DNA from: Fusicatenibacter sp.
GTDB taxonomy: Bacteria > Bacillota > Clostridia > Lachnospirales > Lachnospiraceae
Direction: 5' to 3'
Assembly (NCBI GenBank): GCA_017887445.1
Contig: JAGHIA010000119.1
Location: forward strand, 1-41,591
Length of the DNA: 41,591 nt
A program made the translations under genes and the position numbers. Under the pieces are notes generated by a model. That model did no database searches. It was not told where the DNA came from and saw only the letters and a program-made list of their open reading frames with translations. Position 1 is the first letter of the stretch, and every line of letters begins with the position of its first letter. Shown piece by piece: positions 26,876 to 35,856 of the stretch.

Positions 26876-28819
26876 TCACTCCAGCTCAAACTGTCCGGTG
26901 TACAGCTGATAGTACCGTCCCCGCTGCTCCAGCAGTTCCTCGTGGTTTCCCCGCTCGATGATCGTTCCTTTTTCCAGTACCATAATGGCCTTGGAATTGC
27001 GCACCGTGGACAGCCGGTGAGCGATAACAAATACCGTCCTACCGTCCATCAGCGCATCCATACCCTTCTCAATCAGCTTTTCTGTTCTTGTGTCGATGGA
27101 ACTGGTAGCCTCGTCAAGGATCAGTACCGGCGGCCTTGAGATTGCCGCCCGGGCGATCGCCAGCAGCTGTCTCTGTCCCTGGGACAGGTTCGCGCCGTCT
27201 CCCTCCAGCATGGTATCATAGCCTTTGGGCAGCCTCCGGATAAAGGAATCCGCATTGGCTACCTTTGCCGCCGCCCGCACGTCCTCCTCGGAGGCATTGA
27301 GTCTTCCATATCGAATATTATCAGATATCGTGCCGGTAAACAAGTGGGTATCCTGAATTACCATGGAAAGAGACCGTCTCAGGTCGTCTTTTTTCATATC
27401 CCGGATGTCGATGCCGTCGTAGAGGATCGTGCCGCCGCTAATCTCATAAAAACGGTTGATCAGGTTGATGATGGTGGTCTTTCCCGCGCCGGTGGAGCCT
27501 ACAAAGGCAATCTTCTGCCCCGGCTTCGCGTACAGGCTGATCCCGTTGAGGATCGTCTTTTCCGGCACATACCCGAACACAACGTCCTGGAACCGCACGT
27601 CGCCTTTCAGCGGCACCAGGGTGTAAGTCACTTCTGTGGCGGTACGCAGCTGGCTTTTCGTCGGGATGTGTCCTCTGCTCCGAAGCATTTGCATTTCTTT
27701 TTTCTGCGCCGTCTGCGGCAGATGGGGAACCTTCCATGCGAACTGCCCGCAGTACTCGCCGCACTCCTCCAGGGTTCCGTCCGCCCGCTGGCGCACGTTG
27801 CACAGGCTTACTGTTCCCTCGTCCTCCTCCGGCTCCTCGTTCATCATCTCAAAAATCCGCTCCGCGCTGGCCAGGGCCACAAGGAGGAAATTGATCTGCT
27901 GGGTGAACTGGTTCATGGGCATGGCGCTCTGGCGCACATAAACCAGATAGGAGGCAAGTGTTCCAAGGTCTGTCAGGCCCGACAGGGCGAACAGGCCGCC
28001 CACGCAGGCGGAAACCGCATAGTTCACATAGGACAGGGCCACAACCGTGGGCACCGTCATGCCGGAATAAGTCAATGCTTTTGTGGAAGCCACCCGCAAC
28101 GCCTCGTTGCGTCTGCAGAATTCTTCAAAATCCTGCTGCTCGTGGTTGAATACCTTCTCCACCTTCTGTCCGGCCACCATCTCCTCAACGAACCCGTTGA
28201 TGCTGCCAAGATGCGCCTGCTGTTCGGAGAAATACTTTTTGCTCAGTTTTCCGTTGTGGCGGATGTACAGGGCCATCAGAAACAGAAAGAGAAACACGAT
28301 CAGCGACAGGCGGGCGTCCAGCACCAGCAGCATGACGATGGTCCCGCTGACGGTGATGAAACTCTGGATCAGCATGGCAAAGCTGTTGTTCAGCGCTTCG
28401 GAGATGGTGTCCACGTCGTTGGTGAAACGGCTCATCAGCTCGCCGTGGGTATGGGCGTCAAAATATTTCAGCGGAAGCGTCTGTACATGGGAAAACAGAT
28501 CGGCACGGATCTCCTTCACCACCGTCTGGGAAGTGCGTACCATCAGCTGATTGTAGCCGAAGCAGGCCAGCGCTCCCACGCCGTACATGACCGCCATAAA
28601 GAAAATCATCCGGATCAGGCCCGGCACATCTTTTTGCAACACATAGGTATTGATCACCGGCTTCAGCAGATAGGTCCCGTAAATGTTGGCCAGAGCGCTC
28701 ACCGCCACCAGAACGGCGATGGCCGCCATGATCTTCTTATGCCTGCCCAGGTAGCTGAACATCTGAAGCAGGGTTTTTCCCGTATCTTTCGGTCGTTTAT
28801 AGCTGTTTGTCCTTGCCAT
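26876..28819 (-). CDS. ABC exporter subunit 2 (catalytically consensus NBD)
   Basis: 647 aa half-transporter: six-helix exporter domain, an extra Cys-containing insertion of about 80 residues between membrane domain and NBD, and a full NBD with GSTGAGKTTI, signature LSQGQRQ, Walker B VLILDEATSSID and H-loop IAHRLSTV. The ATG 28819 overlaps the stop of the first subunit gene by one base (TAATG). Its active Glu and His complement the substituted residues of subunit 1, so the two form a heterodimer. Likely substrates are drugs, lipids or peptides; not resolvable here. Confidence 0.94.
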   Translation of the reverse strand: MARTNSYKRPKDTGKTLLQMFSYLGRHKKIMAAIAVLVAVSALANIYGTYLLKPVINTYVLQKDVPGLIRMIFFMAVMYGVGALACFGYNQLMVRTSQTVVKEIRADLFSHVQTLPLKYFDAHTHGELMSRFTNDVDTISEALNNSFAMLIQSFITVSGTIVMLLVLDARLSLIVFLFLFLMALYIRHNGKLSKKYFSEQQAHLGSINGFVEEMVAGQKVEKVFNHEQQDFEEFCRRNEALRVASTKALTYSGMTVPTVVALSYVNYAVSACVGGLFALSGLTDLGTLASYLVYVRQSAMPMNQFTQQINFLLVALASAERIFEMMNEEPEEDEGTVSLCNVRQRADGTLEECGEYCGQFAWKVPHLPQTAQKKEMQMLRSRGHIPTKSQLRTATEVTYTLVPLKGDVRFQDVVFGYVPEKTILNGISLYAKPGQKIAFVGSTGAGKTTIINLINRFYEISGGTILYDGIDIRDMKKDDLRRSLSMVIQDTHLFTGTISDNIRYGRLNASEEDVRAAAKVANADSFIRRLPKGYDTMLEGDGANLSQGQRQLLAIARAAISRPPVLILDEATSSIDTRTEKLIEKGMDALMDGRTVFVIAHRLSTVRNSKAIMVLEKGTIIERGNHEELLEQRGRYYQLYTGQFELE

Positions 28820-30543
28820 TACAGATTCGCTCCTTCCTGCTGAGAATAGTAGATATCCTGATAAATCCGGTTCCTCTCCAGAAGCTCTGTGTGCGTTCCG
28901 ATATCGTTTGGCTTTCCGTCGTCCAGGATCAGGATCTGGTCTGCGTGAGCCACGGAGGAAACCCTCTGAGCAATGATGATTTTTGTCATGCCGGGAAGCT
29001 CTTTTTCTAGACCTTCCCGGATCTTCGCCTCTGTGGCTGTGTCCACCGCACTGGTGGAGTCGTCCAGGATCAGTACCTTCGGCCGCTTCAGGATGGCTCT
29101 TGCAATACAAAGACGCTGTTTCTGTCCGCCGGATACGTTGACGCCGCCCTGCCCCATCTCCGTCTGATAGCCGTTCTCCAAACGGTCGATAAATTCGTCC
29201 ACACAGGCGATCCTGCAGGCGGTGTCTATCTCCTCCTGTGTGGCGTCCTCCTTGCCCCAGCGAAGGTTATCCTCCACCGTTCCGGAGAACAGGGTGTTTT
29301 TCTGAAGCACCATGGCGATGGCATCCCGCAGGCCCTTTAAGGGATATTCCTGCACCGGCTGCCCGTCCACCAGCACTTCTCCTTCCGTCACATCGTAGAG
29401 CCTGGGGATCAGCTGTACCAGCGTACTTTTGGCGGAACCGGTCTGACCGATGATTCCAAAGGTCTGACCGGGGAGAATATGGAAGCTGATATGTTCCAGA
29501 ACATTTTCCTTGGCGCTGGTCTGGTACTTAAAAGAAACGTTTCTGAATTCAATCTCGCCTCGCTGTACCTGGATATCTCTGGCCCGTTCCTCCGTAATGT
29601 CAATCTTCTCGTCCAGCACTTCACGGATTCTCCTCCAGGACGCCAGCGCCCGGGTCAGCATGAGAAAGACGTTGGACAGCATCATCAGCGAATTGAGCAC
29701 CTGCAGCACATAGCTCAGAAAGCCGGTCAGTTCTCCTACCTCCATGGACCCTGCCATGGCCATGTTTCCTCCGAACCAAAGGATGGCGAGGATCGTTCCG
29801 TACATGACGAACTGCATGGCCGGCATGTTCAGCACCGCCGTGCGAAACGCCCGCTCGGAATTGTTTTTCAGGTTCTGGTTCACGTCCTCAAATTTTTCAA
29901 TCTCATAGCCGCCCCGCACATATGCTTTTACCACGCGGATGGCTGTGAGATTTTCCTGTATGATCCGGTTGACCCTGTCCACCGCGCCCTGCATGACTGC
30001 GTACATGGGACGCACCCTGGAAATGATCAGAAACAGTAGAACGCCCAGCAGCGGCGCCGCCACAAAAAAGACGATGGCCAGCGTGCGGTTCAGGTAAAAA
30101 GATACCGCCAGCGAAGTCACCATCATCACCGGCGCGCGGAATCCCGGACGCATACCGGTGGATACAGAATTCTGGATGGTATTGACATCGCCGGTGAGCC
30201 GCGTGACCAGAGACGCGCTGCTGAAGCGGTCGGTGTTGGCAAAAGAAAATTCCTGCAGCTTCTGAAACTCCGCTTTCCGCAGCTCCGCCCCCAGTCCCTG
30301 CCCACAGGCGGCCGCGTAACGGGCGCAGCCATGGCCAAGCAGAAGGCTGATCAGCGCGTAAATGACCATCTGCAGTCCTTTTATCAGAATGTAGCGCCGG
30401 TCGCCGCCTGCTACACCTACGTCGATGATGTCCGCCATGACCATGGGGATCAGAAGCTCAAATACTGTTTCCGCTTCTATGCAGAGGATCGCCAGAATTG
30501 TTTCCTTGCGGTAGGGTTTCAGATAGGTAAGAAATTCCTTCAT
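28819..30543 (-). CDS. ABC exporter subunit 1 (degenerate NBD site)
   Basis: 574 aa half-transporter. Its NBD has Walker A GQTGSAKST, signature VSGGQKQ, but Walker B reads VLILDDSTSAVD (Asp for the catalytic Glu) and the H-loop IIAQRVSSV (Gln for His). This is the pattern of the degenerate site in heterodimeric exporters such as TM287/288 and BmrCD. ATG 30543 is preceded by AAGGAGG with a 12-nt spacer. It is first in an operon with subunit 2 and MarR. Confidence 0.94.
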   Translation of the reverse strand: MKEFLTYLKPYRKETILAILCIEAETVFELLIPMVMADIIDVGVAGGDRRYILIKGLQMVIYALISLLLGHGCARYAAACGQGLGAELRKAEFQKLQEFSFANTDRFSSASLVTRLTGDVNTIQNSVSTGMRPGFRAPVMMVTSLAVSFYLNRTLAIVFFVAAPLLGVLLFLIISRVRPMYAVMQGAVDRVNRIIQENLTAIRVVKAYVRGGYEIEKFEDVNQNLKNNSERAFRTAVLNMPAMQFVMYGTILAILWFGGNMAMAGSMEVGELTGFLSYVLQVLNSLMMLSNVFLMLTRALASWRRIREVLDEKIDITEERARDIQVQRGEIEFRNVSFKYQTSAKENVLEHISFHILPGQTFGIIGQTGSAKSTLVQLIPRLYDVTEGEVLVDGQPVQEYPLKGLRDAIAMVLQKNTLFSGTVEDNLRWGKEDATQEEIDTACRIACVDEFIDRLENGYQTEMGQGGVNVSGGQKQRLCIARAILKRPKVLILDDSTSAVDTATEAKIREGLEKELPGMTKIIIAQRVSSVAHADQILILDDGKPNDIGTHTELLERNRIYQDIYYSQQEGANL

Positions 30544-30572
30544 AATCTTATGGTTCCTCCTTGGTGTCGCTT

Positions 30573-30636
30573 GAAATGTTGTCTGTGCAACAGTTGTGTA
30601 TGCAATAATTTTAGGAGGAAACTGCGATACTGTCAA
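30573..30636 (-). promoter_or_regulatory. Consensus promoter and candidate MarR operator of the ABC operon
   Basis: TTGACA (30636-30631), 17-nt spacer, TAAAAT (30613-30608) on the minus strand. Just downstream, between the -10 box and the gene, is an imperfect 27-bp palindrome centred on CAACAGTTG with outer TTG/CAA arms. Its position over the transcription start is typical for autorepression by a MarR protein. Confidence 0.6.
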
Positions 30637-30654
30637 TAGTTTTTGAAACGAAAT

Positions 30655-30710
30655 CGGAGCGGGGCAGGATGCCTGGGCACAAGGACTCCCAGGTATTCTG
30701 CTCCGCTCCG
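30655..30710. terminator. Long GC-rich hairpin between CarD and the ABC operon
   Basis: 23-bp arms beginning CGGAGCGG and ending CCTGGG, with three arm differences that are all compatible with G-U pairing on one strand, and a 10-nt loop. It is followed on the minus strand by only a loose T tract (ATTTCGTTTC). It could end carD transcription or be another intergenic repeat. Confidence 0.45.
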
Positions 30711-30738
30711 GTTTCTGCTGGATATGAGATTATTTTTC

Positions 30739-30871
30739 GCAACGATTCAGCCAGGTCTGTGCATTTGCTGCGCAGACCGTATGAAAATGCAGCGCCTGCG
30801 GGCAGCCGTCCCATCGCGAAGCGATGTTCAATGGACGGATGCCGTAACGATTCAGCAGGCTGAATCGTTAC
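30739..30871 (+). repeat. 133-bp mosaic intergenic repeat, full copy 1
   Basis: Starts GCAACGATTCAGCC and ends GGCTGAATCGTTAC, so the ends are inverted repeats. Internal hairpins are GGTCTGT/ACAGACC-like and CATCGCGAAGCGATG. It aligns without gaps to 40696-40828, also 133 bp. Its last base is the first of the carD stop triplet (30871-30873). Confidence 0.8.
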
Positions 30872-31380
30872 TATTTTTCTCCCTCCTTCAGCCGCCGCAC
30901 AACATATGCTTCCACCTGTTTCTCGTCAACCCCCAGCGCGACGGAAATTTCATCGTACAGAAGCTTCTTGGCCTCTTTGAAAACCTGTTCGTCCGCGGCA
31001 TGCAGCTTGCGGCCTCGTCCTGTCAGACATTTCTTTTGGTGGCAGATGGTCCGGATCAGCATGGCCAGTTCCCGGCGTCCGCCCTGGTTCAGCATCTGCT
31101 GGAAGACTTCCTTCCGTTCTTTTTCGTTTGCGATCCATGCGTCCGGTGTGCCGGAAATCTCCTCCATCAGGCGTCTGGCATCTTCCTGGGAAAGGATCTG
31201 CCGCATGCGTTTCCCGGCCGCTTCGTTATCCACAGGAACATAAATCGTCGCTCCCTGGTCATGTACCGGCCGCAGAATATAGTACGTCCGTTTCTGTCCG
31301 GAGAACTTTTTCTCGGCAATCTCCTCGATCCTGCAGGTTCCGTTCTTTCCATATACTACCATCGTTCCAGCTTCAAACAT
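30871..31380 (-). CDS. CarD-family RNA polymerase-binding regulator
   Basis: 169 aa. The N-terminal CarD/TRCF RNAP-interaction domain is recognisable (MFEAGTMVVYGKNGTCRI, then YYILRPV and YVPVDNE), followed by an all-helical C-terminal domain. CarD proteins bind the RNAP beta subunit and stabilise open complexes, setting transcription of rRNA and other genes. ATG 31380 has GAGGAGG 7 nt upstream; the frame is open to 31437 without a supported start. The stop codon touches a repeat element. Confidence 0.9.
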   Translation of the reverse strand: MFEAGTMVVYGKNGTCRIEEIAEKKFSGQKRTYYILRPVHDQGATIYVPVDNEAAGKRMRQILSQEDARRLMEEISGTPDAWIANEKERKEVFQQMLNQGGRRELAMLIRTICHQKKCLTGRGRKLHAADEQVFKEAKKLLYDEISVALGVDEKQVEAYVVRRLKEGEK

Positions 31381-31421
31381 GTCTTTACCTCCTCTGACAT
31401 CACACCCGCAAAGCAGGCGGC

Positions 31422-31476
31422 AAAAAAAACGTGCCATTCGCTCAATCGGACCTTTGCCTTTTCAGCGAATGACACG
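31422..31476 (-). terminator. Intrinsic terminator after the amidase gene, inside the carD leader
   Basis: CGTGCCATTCGCT (31430-31442) pairs with AGCGAATGACACG (31464-31476), one mismatch; on the minus strand it is followed by eight T residues. It is 100 nt after the amidase stop but only about 40 nt before the carD start, so any carD promoter upstream of it would have to read through. Confidence 0.8.
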
Positions 31477-31578
31477 TTGATCATATTTTTATTTTACCAC
31501 TTTTTTCCGGAAAATATCATAGGCAGAATCACCGAATTTGTGCCGGTCTTCTGTCATAAAATCTGCTCAGCCAGTCGA

Positions 31579-33987
31579 TTACTGGAAGTACGCGTCGATT
31601 CCATCTGCGATTCCCTTTACCATTGACTTCTGGAAGCTTTCGTCTGCCATCTTGGCGTCGTCGCCAGGGTTGGACATATATCCCATTTCCACGATGGTCA
31701 CCGGCATTGTGGACCAGTTGATCCCGCTCATATCGTCGGTGATGTAGACTCCCCGGTTTTTCAGTCCCGTAGCCTTGCAGTAGCTGTCAATCATACACTG
31801 GGACAGCTTCTGGCTCTCCGGCGCCAGGGCCGAGACAAAAGCGTTGGAATTTGACGGAGCCATACACAGAGCGCCGTTGACGGAACTGCTCTCGGAACCG
31901 TTGGCATGGATCCTCACCAGAATATCGCCGCCCACGGAGGTGGCGTACTCGGCACGCTCCTTGTTGCTGATGTTCACGTTATGGGTTTCCCTGGTCATGT
32001 AGACGGTGTATCCTCTGTTTTCCAACTCTGTCCGGAGTTTCAGAGATACCTCCAGGTTCAGCTCGTATTCATCCAGTCCGGACACGCAGCCGGAGGTTCC
32101 TGAGGTCACCCGCGCCTTCATCACAGAGCTTCCGGGGCCAATCGGCTCCTTGGTGCTGTCGCCTTTTCCCTGGTGCCCCGGGTCGATGACGATCACCTGC
32201 TGAAGCTCCTTTCTGTCCGTAAGAACGCCGTCCTTGTTAAAGTAATGAGTTTCGCCATCGATCACAAATTCACCGCCGTAGCAGCGGCCGCCCCAGCTGC
32301 GGAAATAATAGGTTTTGCCATTTTCCGTATACCACTGGTCGTACATCATTCCGCCCCAGCTGCGCAGATAATACCAGTCGATCCCATCTTTGAACCACTG
32401 ATCGTGGAGCATCTTTCCATCGGCTCCGAACCGGTACCAGTCGATGCCGATCTTGCCCCACTGGCTGTACATCCGGCCGCCCCAGCTTCTTAAGTAGTAC
32501 CAGTCGTTTCCTTCCTTATACCACTCATCGCTGAGCATTTTTCCGTTGGCGTCAAAACGGTACCAGTCGATTCCCACTTTGCCCCACTGGCTGTACATCC
32601 GGCCGCCCCAGCCTCTTAAGTAATACCAGTCGTTGCCTTCCTTGTACCACTCGTCGCTGAGCATCTTTCCATCGGCGTCAAAGCGGTACCAGTCGATTCC
32701 CACTTTGCCCCACTGGGTGTACATTCTTCCGCCCCAGCTTCTTAAGTAATACCATTCGCTTCCTTCCTGTACCCAGTCGTCGTGGCGCATGGTTCCGTCA
32801 CTGTCAAAATAGTACCAGTCGATTCCATGCTTGCTCCAACCCTCGTACAGCGCGCCGCCCCAGGTGCGGAAGAAATACCATTCGCCGTCAATCTTTTTCC
32901 ATCCGTCGTCCTGGTTGGTGCTGCAGAACATTTTGTCGTCCTGCTCCGGATCCAGATAGTAAAGGTCGATACCGTTTTTCTGAAGTCCGCTCATTCTGTG
33001 ACCGTCTTTTGCGTCCAGCAGATACCAGTCGCCGTCTACGATCAGCCACTTGGTGTTGTCGTCCTGATTGGAGGCGTAGTTTCCATCTTTGGAAACCTTG
33101 CCGTCAAGGATGTAGTAATCCTGCTCCCCAACGGTAATCCAGCCTTCTTCTGTCACCTGTTTTCCGTCTTCGCCGAAATAATAGGTGTCTTCCTTCACAT
33201 CGGCAAAGCCGTTCTTGACAAACGCTCCGTCCTTGCCGGCATAATAGGTGCCGTCCTCAAGCTTCAGAAGCGTGTCCTTGGAAATCACTCCGTCTTTTCC
33301 GGCGTAATACTGGCTGTCCCCTGCGGCAATGACTCTGTCTGTCACAAGATCCGGCTCGTAGTATTTTCCGTCGGCCGCAAACGCGTTCACAACCTGTACA
33401 CCGTAGCTGCTGTTATCTCCCGGCTTTTCGCCTTCCTCGGAGAAATAATAGTTATGTACTTTGCTTTCCTTGTCGGTGTATTTCTGGGCGCCGGTTTTAA
33501 GATATCCATCCTCATCGGACAGATAGGTCTGTTCGGCATTTTTCCACAGGCCTGTTTTTACTTCGCCAGCCTCCGCATCGTAGTAAACCCAATGCTTGCT
33601 GCCTTCCTGGTCGGTCACTTCATTCCAGCCGTCTTTGTACGCATCGTCCGCGTCATTCTCGGACCCGTCTTCCGCCCCGGGAGTTACCGTCGTCTCAGGA
33701 TTCTGCGAGCCGTCAGGCTTCTCATTGGACGGGGTATCTGTGGTATCGTCCGGCGCCGCGGAAGGCTCCGCTGCCGCCGAGGGACTTGGAGTCACCGCGC
33801 TGGGACTTGGAGTCGCTGCTGTCGGACTCGGGGTAGCCGCCGCGCCGGTGTTCTCAGACTCTGTTTTCGCCTGAGACTCCGTATTCACAGATGATGAGCC
33901 GGAAACAGTGGCAGATGCGTAAGCCGTCAACGGCACGGCGCTGATCGAAACAGCAAGAGCCATAGCCGTTAAAAACTTTCTCTTCAT
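31579..33987 (-). CDS. Secreted N-acetylmuramoyl-L-alanine amidase with wall-binding repeats
   Basis: 802 aa. Signal peptide (MKRKFLTAMALAVSISAVPL...TAYASA), a TPSPSA-rich linker, choline-binding/GW-like aromatic repeats (WYYLRSWGGRMY type, about 120-590), then a zinc amidase_3 domain (about 598-802). Zinc ligands are visible at DPGHQG, YELNLEVS, RIHANG and the catalytic VEMGYMSN. It cuts the bond between MurNAc and the stem peptide during wall turnover or cell separation. ATG 33987 has GGGAGG 7 nt upstream. It lies beside an LCP gene, so a cell-wall neighbourhood. Confidence 0.93.
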   Translation of the reverse strand: MKRKFLTAMALAVSISAVPLTAYASATVSGSSSVNTESQAKTESENTGAAATPSPTAATPSPSAVTPSPSAAAEPSAAPDDTTDTPSNEKPDGSQNPETTVTPGAEDGSENDADDAYKDGWNEVTDQEGSKHWVYYDAEAGEVKTGLWKNAEQTYLSDEDGYLKTGAQKYTDKESKVHNYYFSEEGEKPGDNSSYGVQVVNAFAADGKYYEPDLVTDRVIAAGDSQYYAGKDGVISKDTLLKLEDGTYYAGKDGAFVKNGFADVKEDTYYFGEDGKQVTEEGWITVGEQDYYILDGKVSKDGNYASNQDDNTKWLIVDGDWYLLDAKDGHRMSGLQKNGIDLYYLDPEQDDKMFCSTNQDDGWKKIDGEWYFFRTWGGALYEGWSKHGIDWYYFDSDGTMRHDDWVQEGSEWYYLRSWGGRMYTQWGKVGIDWYRFDADGKMLSDEWYKEGNDWYYLRGWGGRMYSQWGKVGIDWYRFDANGKMLSDEWYKEGNDWYYLRSWGGRMYSQWGKIGIDWYRFGADGKMLHDQWFKDGIDWYYLRSWGGMMYDQWYTENGKTYYFRSWGGRCYGGEFVIDGETHYFNKDGVLTDRKELQQVIVIDPGHQGKGDSTKEPIGPGSSVMKARVTSGTSGCVSGLDEYELNLEVSLKLRTELENRGYTVYMTRETHNVNISNKERAEYATSVGGDILVRIHANGSESSSVNGALCMAPSNSNAFVSALAPESQKLSQCMIDSYCKATGLKNRGVYITDDMSGINWSTMPVTIVEMGYMSNPGDDAKMADESFQKSMVKGIADGIDAYFQ
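32335..32838 (-). repeat. 126-bp tandem repeats in the amidase gene
   Basis: Four units of exactly 126 bp (32335, 32461, 32587, 32713) encode 42-residue wall-binding modules at about residues 384-551. The middle two units are the most similar, which suggests recent duplication or recombination. More diverged partial units flank them. Confidence 0.85.
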
Positions 33988-34023
33988 ATCGTTTCCTCCC
34001 ATGATTCACTTTTTACATCTATT

Positions 34024-34052
34024 ACCTTACTACATTTTTAGAGTATTTTCAA
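34024..34052 (-). promoter_or_regulatory. Promoter of the amidase gene
   Basis: TTGAAA (34052-34047), 17-nt spacer and TAAGGT (34029-34024) on the minus strand, 36 nt before ATG 33987. Confidence 0.55.
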
Positions 34053-34149
34053 TAGACGATGCTCCGAAATACCTTACAATTTTCTTATCTCCATATGGAT
34101 AATCTTATACAATAAAGTCAAATATCCCTGCGGCCCTGGCTGCCTTTCC

Positions 34150-34243
34150 ATAACCGTTGCGCTATGCCAAACGGGTTACCGTGTAGCGGCTCCGCTATGC
34201 CAAACGGTTACCTTGTGACGGCTCCGCTATGCCAAACGGTTAC
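34150..34243 (+). repeat. Three tandem copies of a 32-bp intergenic repeat
   Basis: Units share CGCTATGCCAAACGGTTACC; two are nearly identical and the first is shorter and diverged. The TAACCGTT / AACGGTTA ends pair. A related module (AACCGTTCCGCAATGCCGAACGG) sits inside the repeat at 37034-37129. Confidence 0.75.
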
Positions 34244-34264
34244 GTCTTTCCCACAAGAGAAAAG

Positions 34265-34306
34265 AACAGCCGCGGCAGATACGAAAACGCATCTGCCGCG
34301 GCTGTT
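34265..34306 (-). terminator. Terminator of the LCP gene
   Basis: Perfect 16-bp arms (34265-34280, 34291-34306) with a 10-nt loop, followed on the minus strand by CTTTTCTC. 18 nt after the LCP stop. Confidence 0.75.
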
Positions 34307-34324
34307 GGCTTGCTTTCTATTTTT

Positions 34325-35452
34325 TTACTGGCCCACTGTGGAGCTTCCATAAATATCCGTCTGCAGCTTCTGGATCGTAGCGGCGAAATCTGGAACCAGC
34401 ATCTCTCCCTTGCTGCTGAACATTCCGTCGTAGGGAACACGGCTCTGTACAATCTCGTAAGAGAGGATGGTCGGCAGCTGTCCGATCAGCGACAGCAGCG
34501 TACTCTGATCGATGTTGTGAGTCACTGCCGGCAGAATTGCGTCCGCCAGGGAGCTGAGCTCCGTCACGCTGAGGCTGCTGCATTTCTTCATAATCTTCTC
34601 CAGCACCTCTCTCTGGCGCTCGGTTCTCTGATAATCGGCATTTCCCACATAACGGATCCGGGCATAGGCAACCGCCTGGTAGCCGTCCATCAGCTGGGAA
34701 CCGCTCTGGGTCAGCTGGTGAGCGGAGGCGTCCACGCCGGCCAGCCGGCACATCTCGTTGATGTAGTTGTTCGCCACACGCATTTCCTCGGAACTGATAT
34801 CGATCTCCACGCCGCCTACCAGGTCCACAATGTCAATCATAGCGTCAAAATCCACGCTGGCATAATTGTCGATGGGCAGCTTGTAGTTGTCCTCGATGGT
34901 CTTCACAACCAGCGGGCCGCCGCCGTAAGCGCAGGCAGCGTTCAGTTTCTTTACGCCCACGCCAGGAATGCTGGCATACAGGTCTCTCATGAACGAGGTC
35001 ATATGGATCTGCTTCGTGTCTTTGTTGATGGACATCAGGATCATGGAATCGGAGTTTCCATACCAGGTTTTGTCCCGGCGGTCCACGCCGATCAGCAGCA
35101 GATTGTAAACATTCTCATCGTTTGGCAGTGTAATGTCTCCGGTTTGCTCGATGATCTCCGTCTGGAGCTGCTCCGCCTCCTCGTCGGTGATGCCCGTGCT
35201 TTCCGTCTCCACGGTGCTGTTCAGCTCGATCTCGCTGTCGCTTACATAGTTGCTCTTTCCATAATAATGATTGATGACAGCGTAAACGCCAAGAAGAATC
35301 AGAACAATCACGATCATGACGATCGTCAGCACATTGACCCATTTATTCTTTTTCTTCTTTCTCTTTCCGTTCCCCTTACTTCCGGAGTTTTTTTTCCTGG
35401 GACTTACATGAAGCTCTTCCTCGTCTTCCCAATCCTCATATTTTTTCTTCAT
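34325..35452 (-). CDS. LytR-CpsA-Psr (LCP) family wall glycopolymer ligase
   Basis: 375 aa. A Lys-rich cytoplasmic start, one membrane helix (about 38-61) and an extracellular LCP domain with LLLIGVDRRD, DSMILMSINKD, SFMRDLYASIPG, KLNAACAYGG and YARIRYVGNADYQRTERQR. LCP enzymes move wall teichoic acid or capsule polymer from undecaprenyl pyrophosphate to peptidoglycan. ATG 35452 with AGAAGG upstream is preferred to the GTG at 35479. Its own promoter and terminator make it a single-gene unit. Confidence 0.95.
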   Translation of the reverse strand: MKKKYEDWEDEEELHVSPRKKNSGSKGNGKRKKKKNKWVNVLTIVMIVIVLILLGVYAVINHYYGKSNYVSDSEIELNSTVETESTGITDEEAEQLQTEIIEQTGDITLPNDENVYNLLLIGVDRRDKTWYGNSDSMILMSINKDTKQIHMTSFMRDLYASIPGVGVKKLNAACAYGGGPLVVKTIEDNYKLPIDNYASVDFDAMIDIVDLVGGVEIDISSEEMRVANNYINEMCRLAGVDASAHQLTQSGSQLMDGYQAVAYARIRYVGNADYQRTERQREVLEKIMKKCSSLSVTELSSLADAILPAVTHNIDQSTLLSLIGQLPTILSYEIVQSRVPYDGMFSSKGEMLVPDFAATIQKLQTDIYGSSTVGQ

Positions 35453-35495
35453 AACAACCTTCTTTCGTACGGATTCCACATTTTTTATCTTCTAT

Positions 35496-35524
35496 ACTAT
35501 AGACAAAATCCGCACCTATGTCAA
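35496..35524 (-). promoter_or_regulatory. Promoter of the LCP gene
   Basis: TTGACA (35524-35519), 17-nt spacer, TATAGT (35501-35496) on the minus strand, 43 nt before ATG 35452. Confidence 0.7.
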
Positions 35525-35856
35525 GGTTCATGAGACATTTTATCCTGCACGCGGGCATCCGGTCCATTTACCTACACGTTGGCAATCCGTGTGGTCAGGG
35601 ATTTTCCCTGGCCTTCCGTAGGCACCTTCCGTTTGCCGTTTCTCAGAAGAACTGTGATGCAATGCAGCCGCAAACACTTGCTGTTTGCGGCGTGAGAACG
35701 TGGTTCAGGGGTATTGGGTCCCTCGGTTTCAAAAAAACTGCCGCTTGTTTTCCCGCGAAAACATGGTAAACTATTATTAGCCGGAACGCGTTTGAACCTT
35801 CCTTCCTGAAAGTTTCCAGCGCGCTTCGGAAAAGCCAAGAGAAGAGGATAGGAATT
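35525..35856 (+). promoter_or_regulatory. asnA upstream region: hairpins, promoter and partial repeat
   Basis: 332 nt without a gene. It has short hairpins CAGGG-atttt-CCCTG (about 35597-35611) and GCCGCAAACA/TGTTTGCGGC (35667-35691), a candidate promoter TTGTTT (35745-35750), 16-nt spacer, TAAACT (35767-35772), and at 35791-35812 a partial copy of palindromic repeat P (TTTGAACCTTCCTTCC). I see no T-box core sequence. Confidence 0.45.

Noticed and set aside
35525-35856. T-box leader of asnA
   Set aside because: No T-box core or specifier-like stem; only small hairpins.
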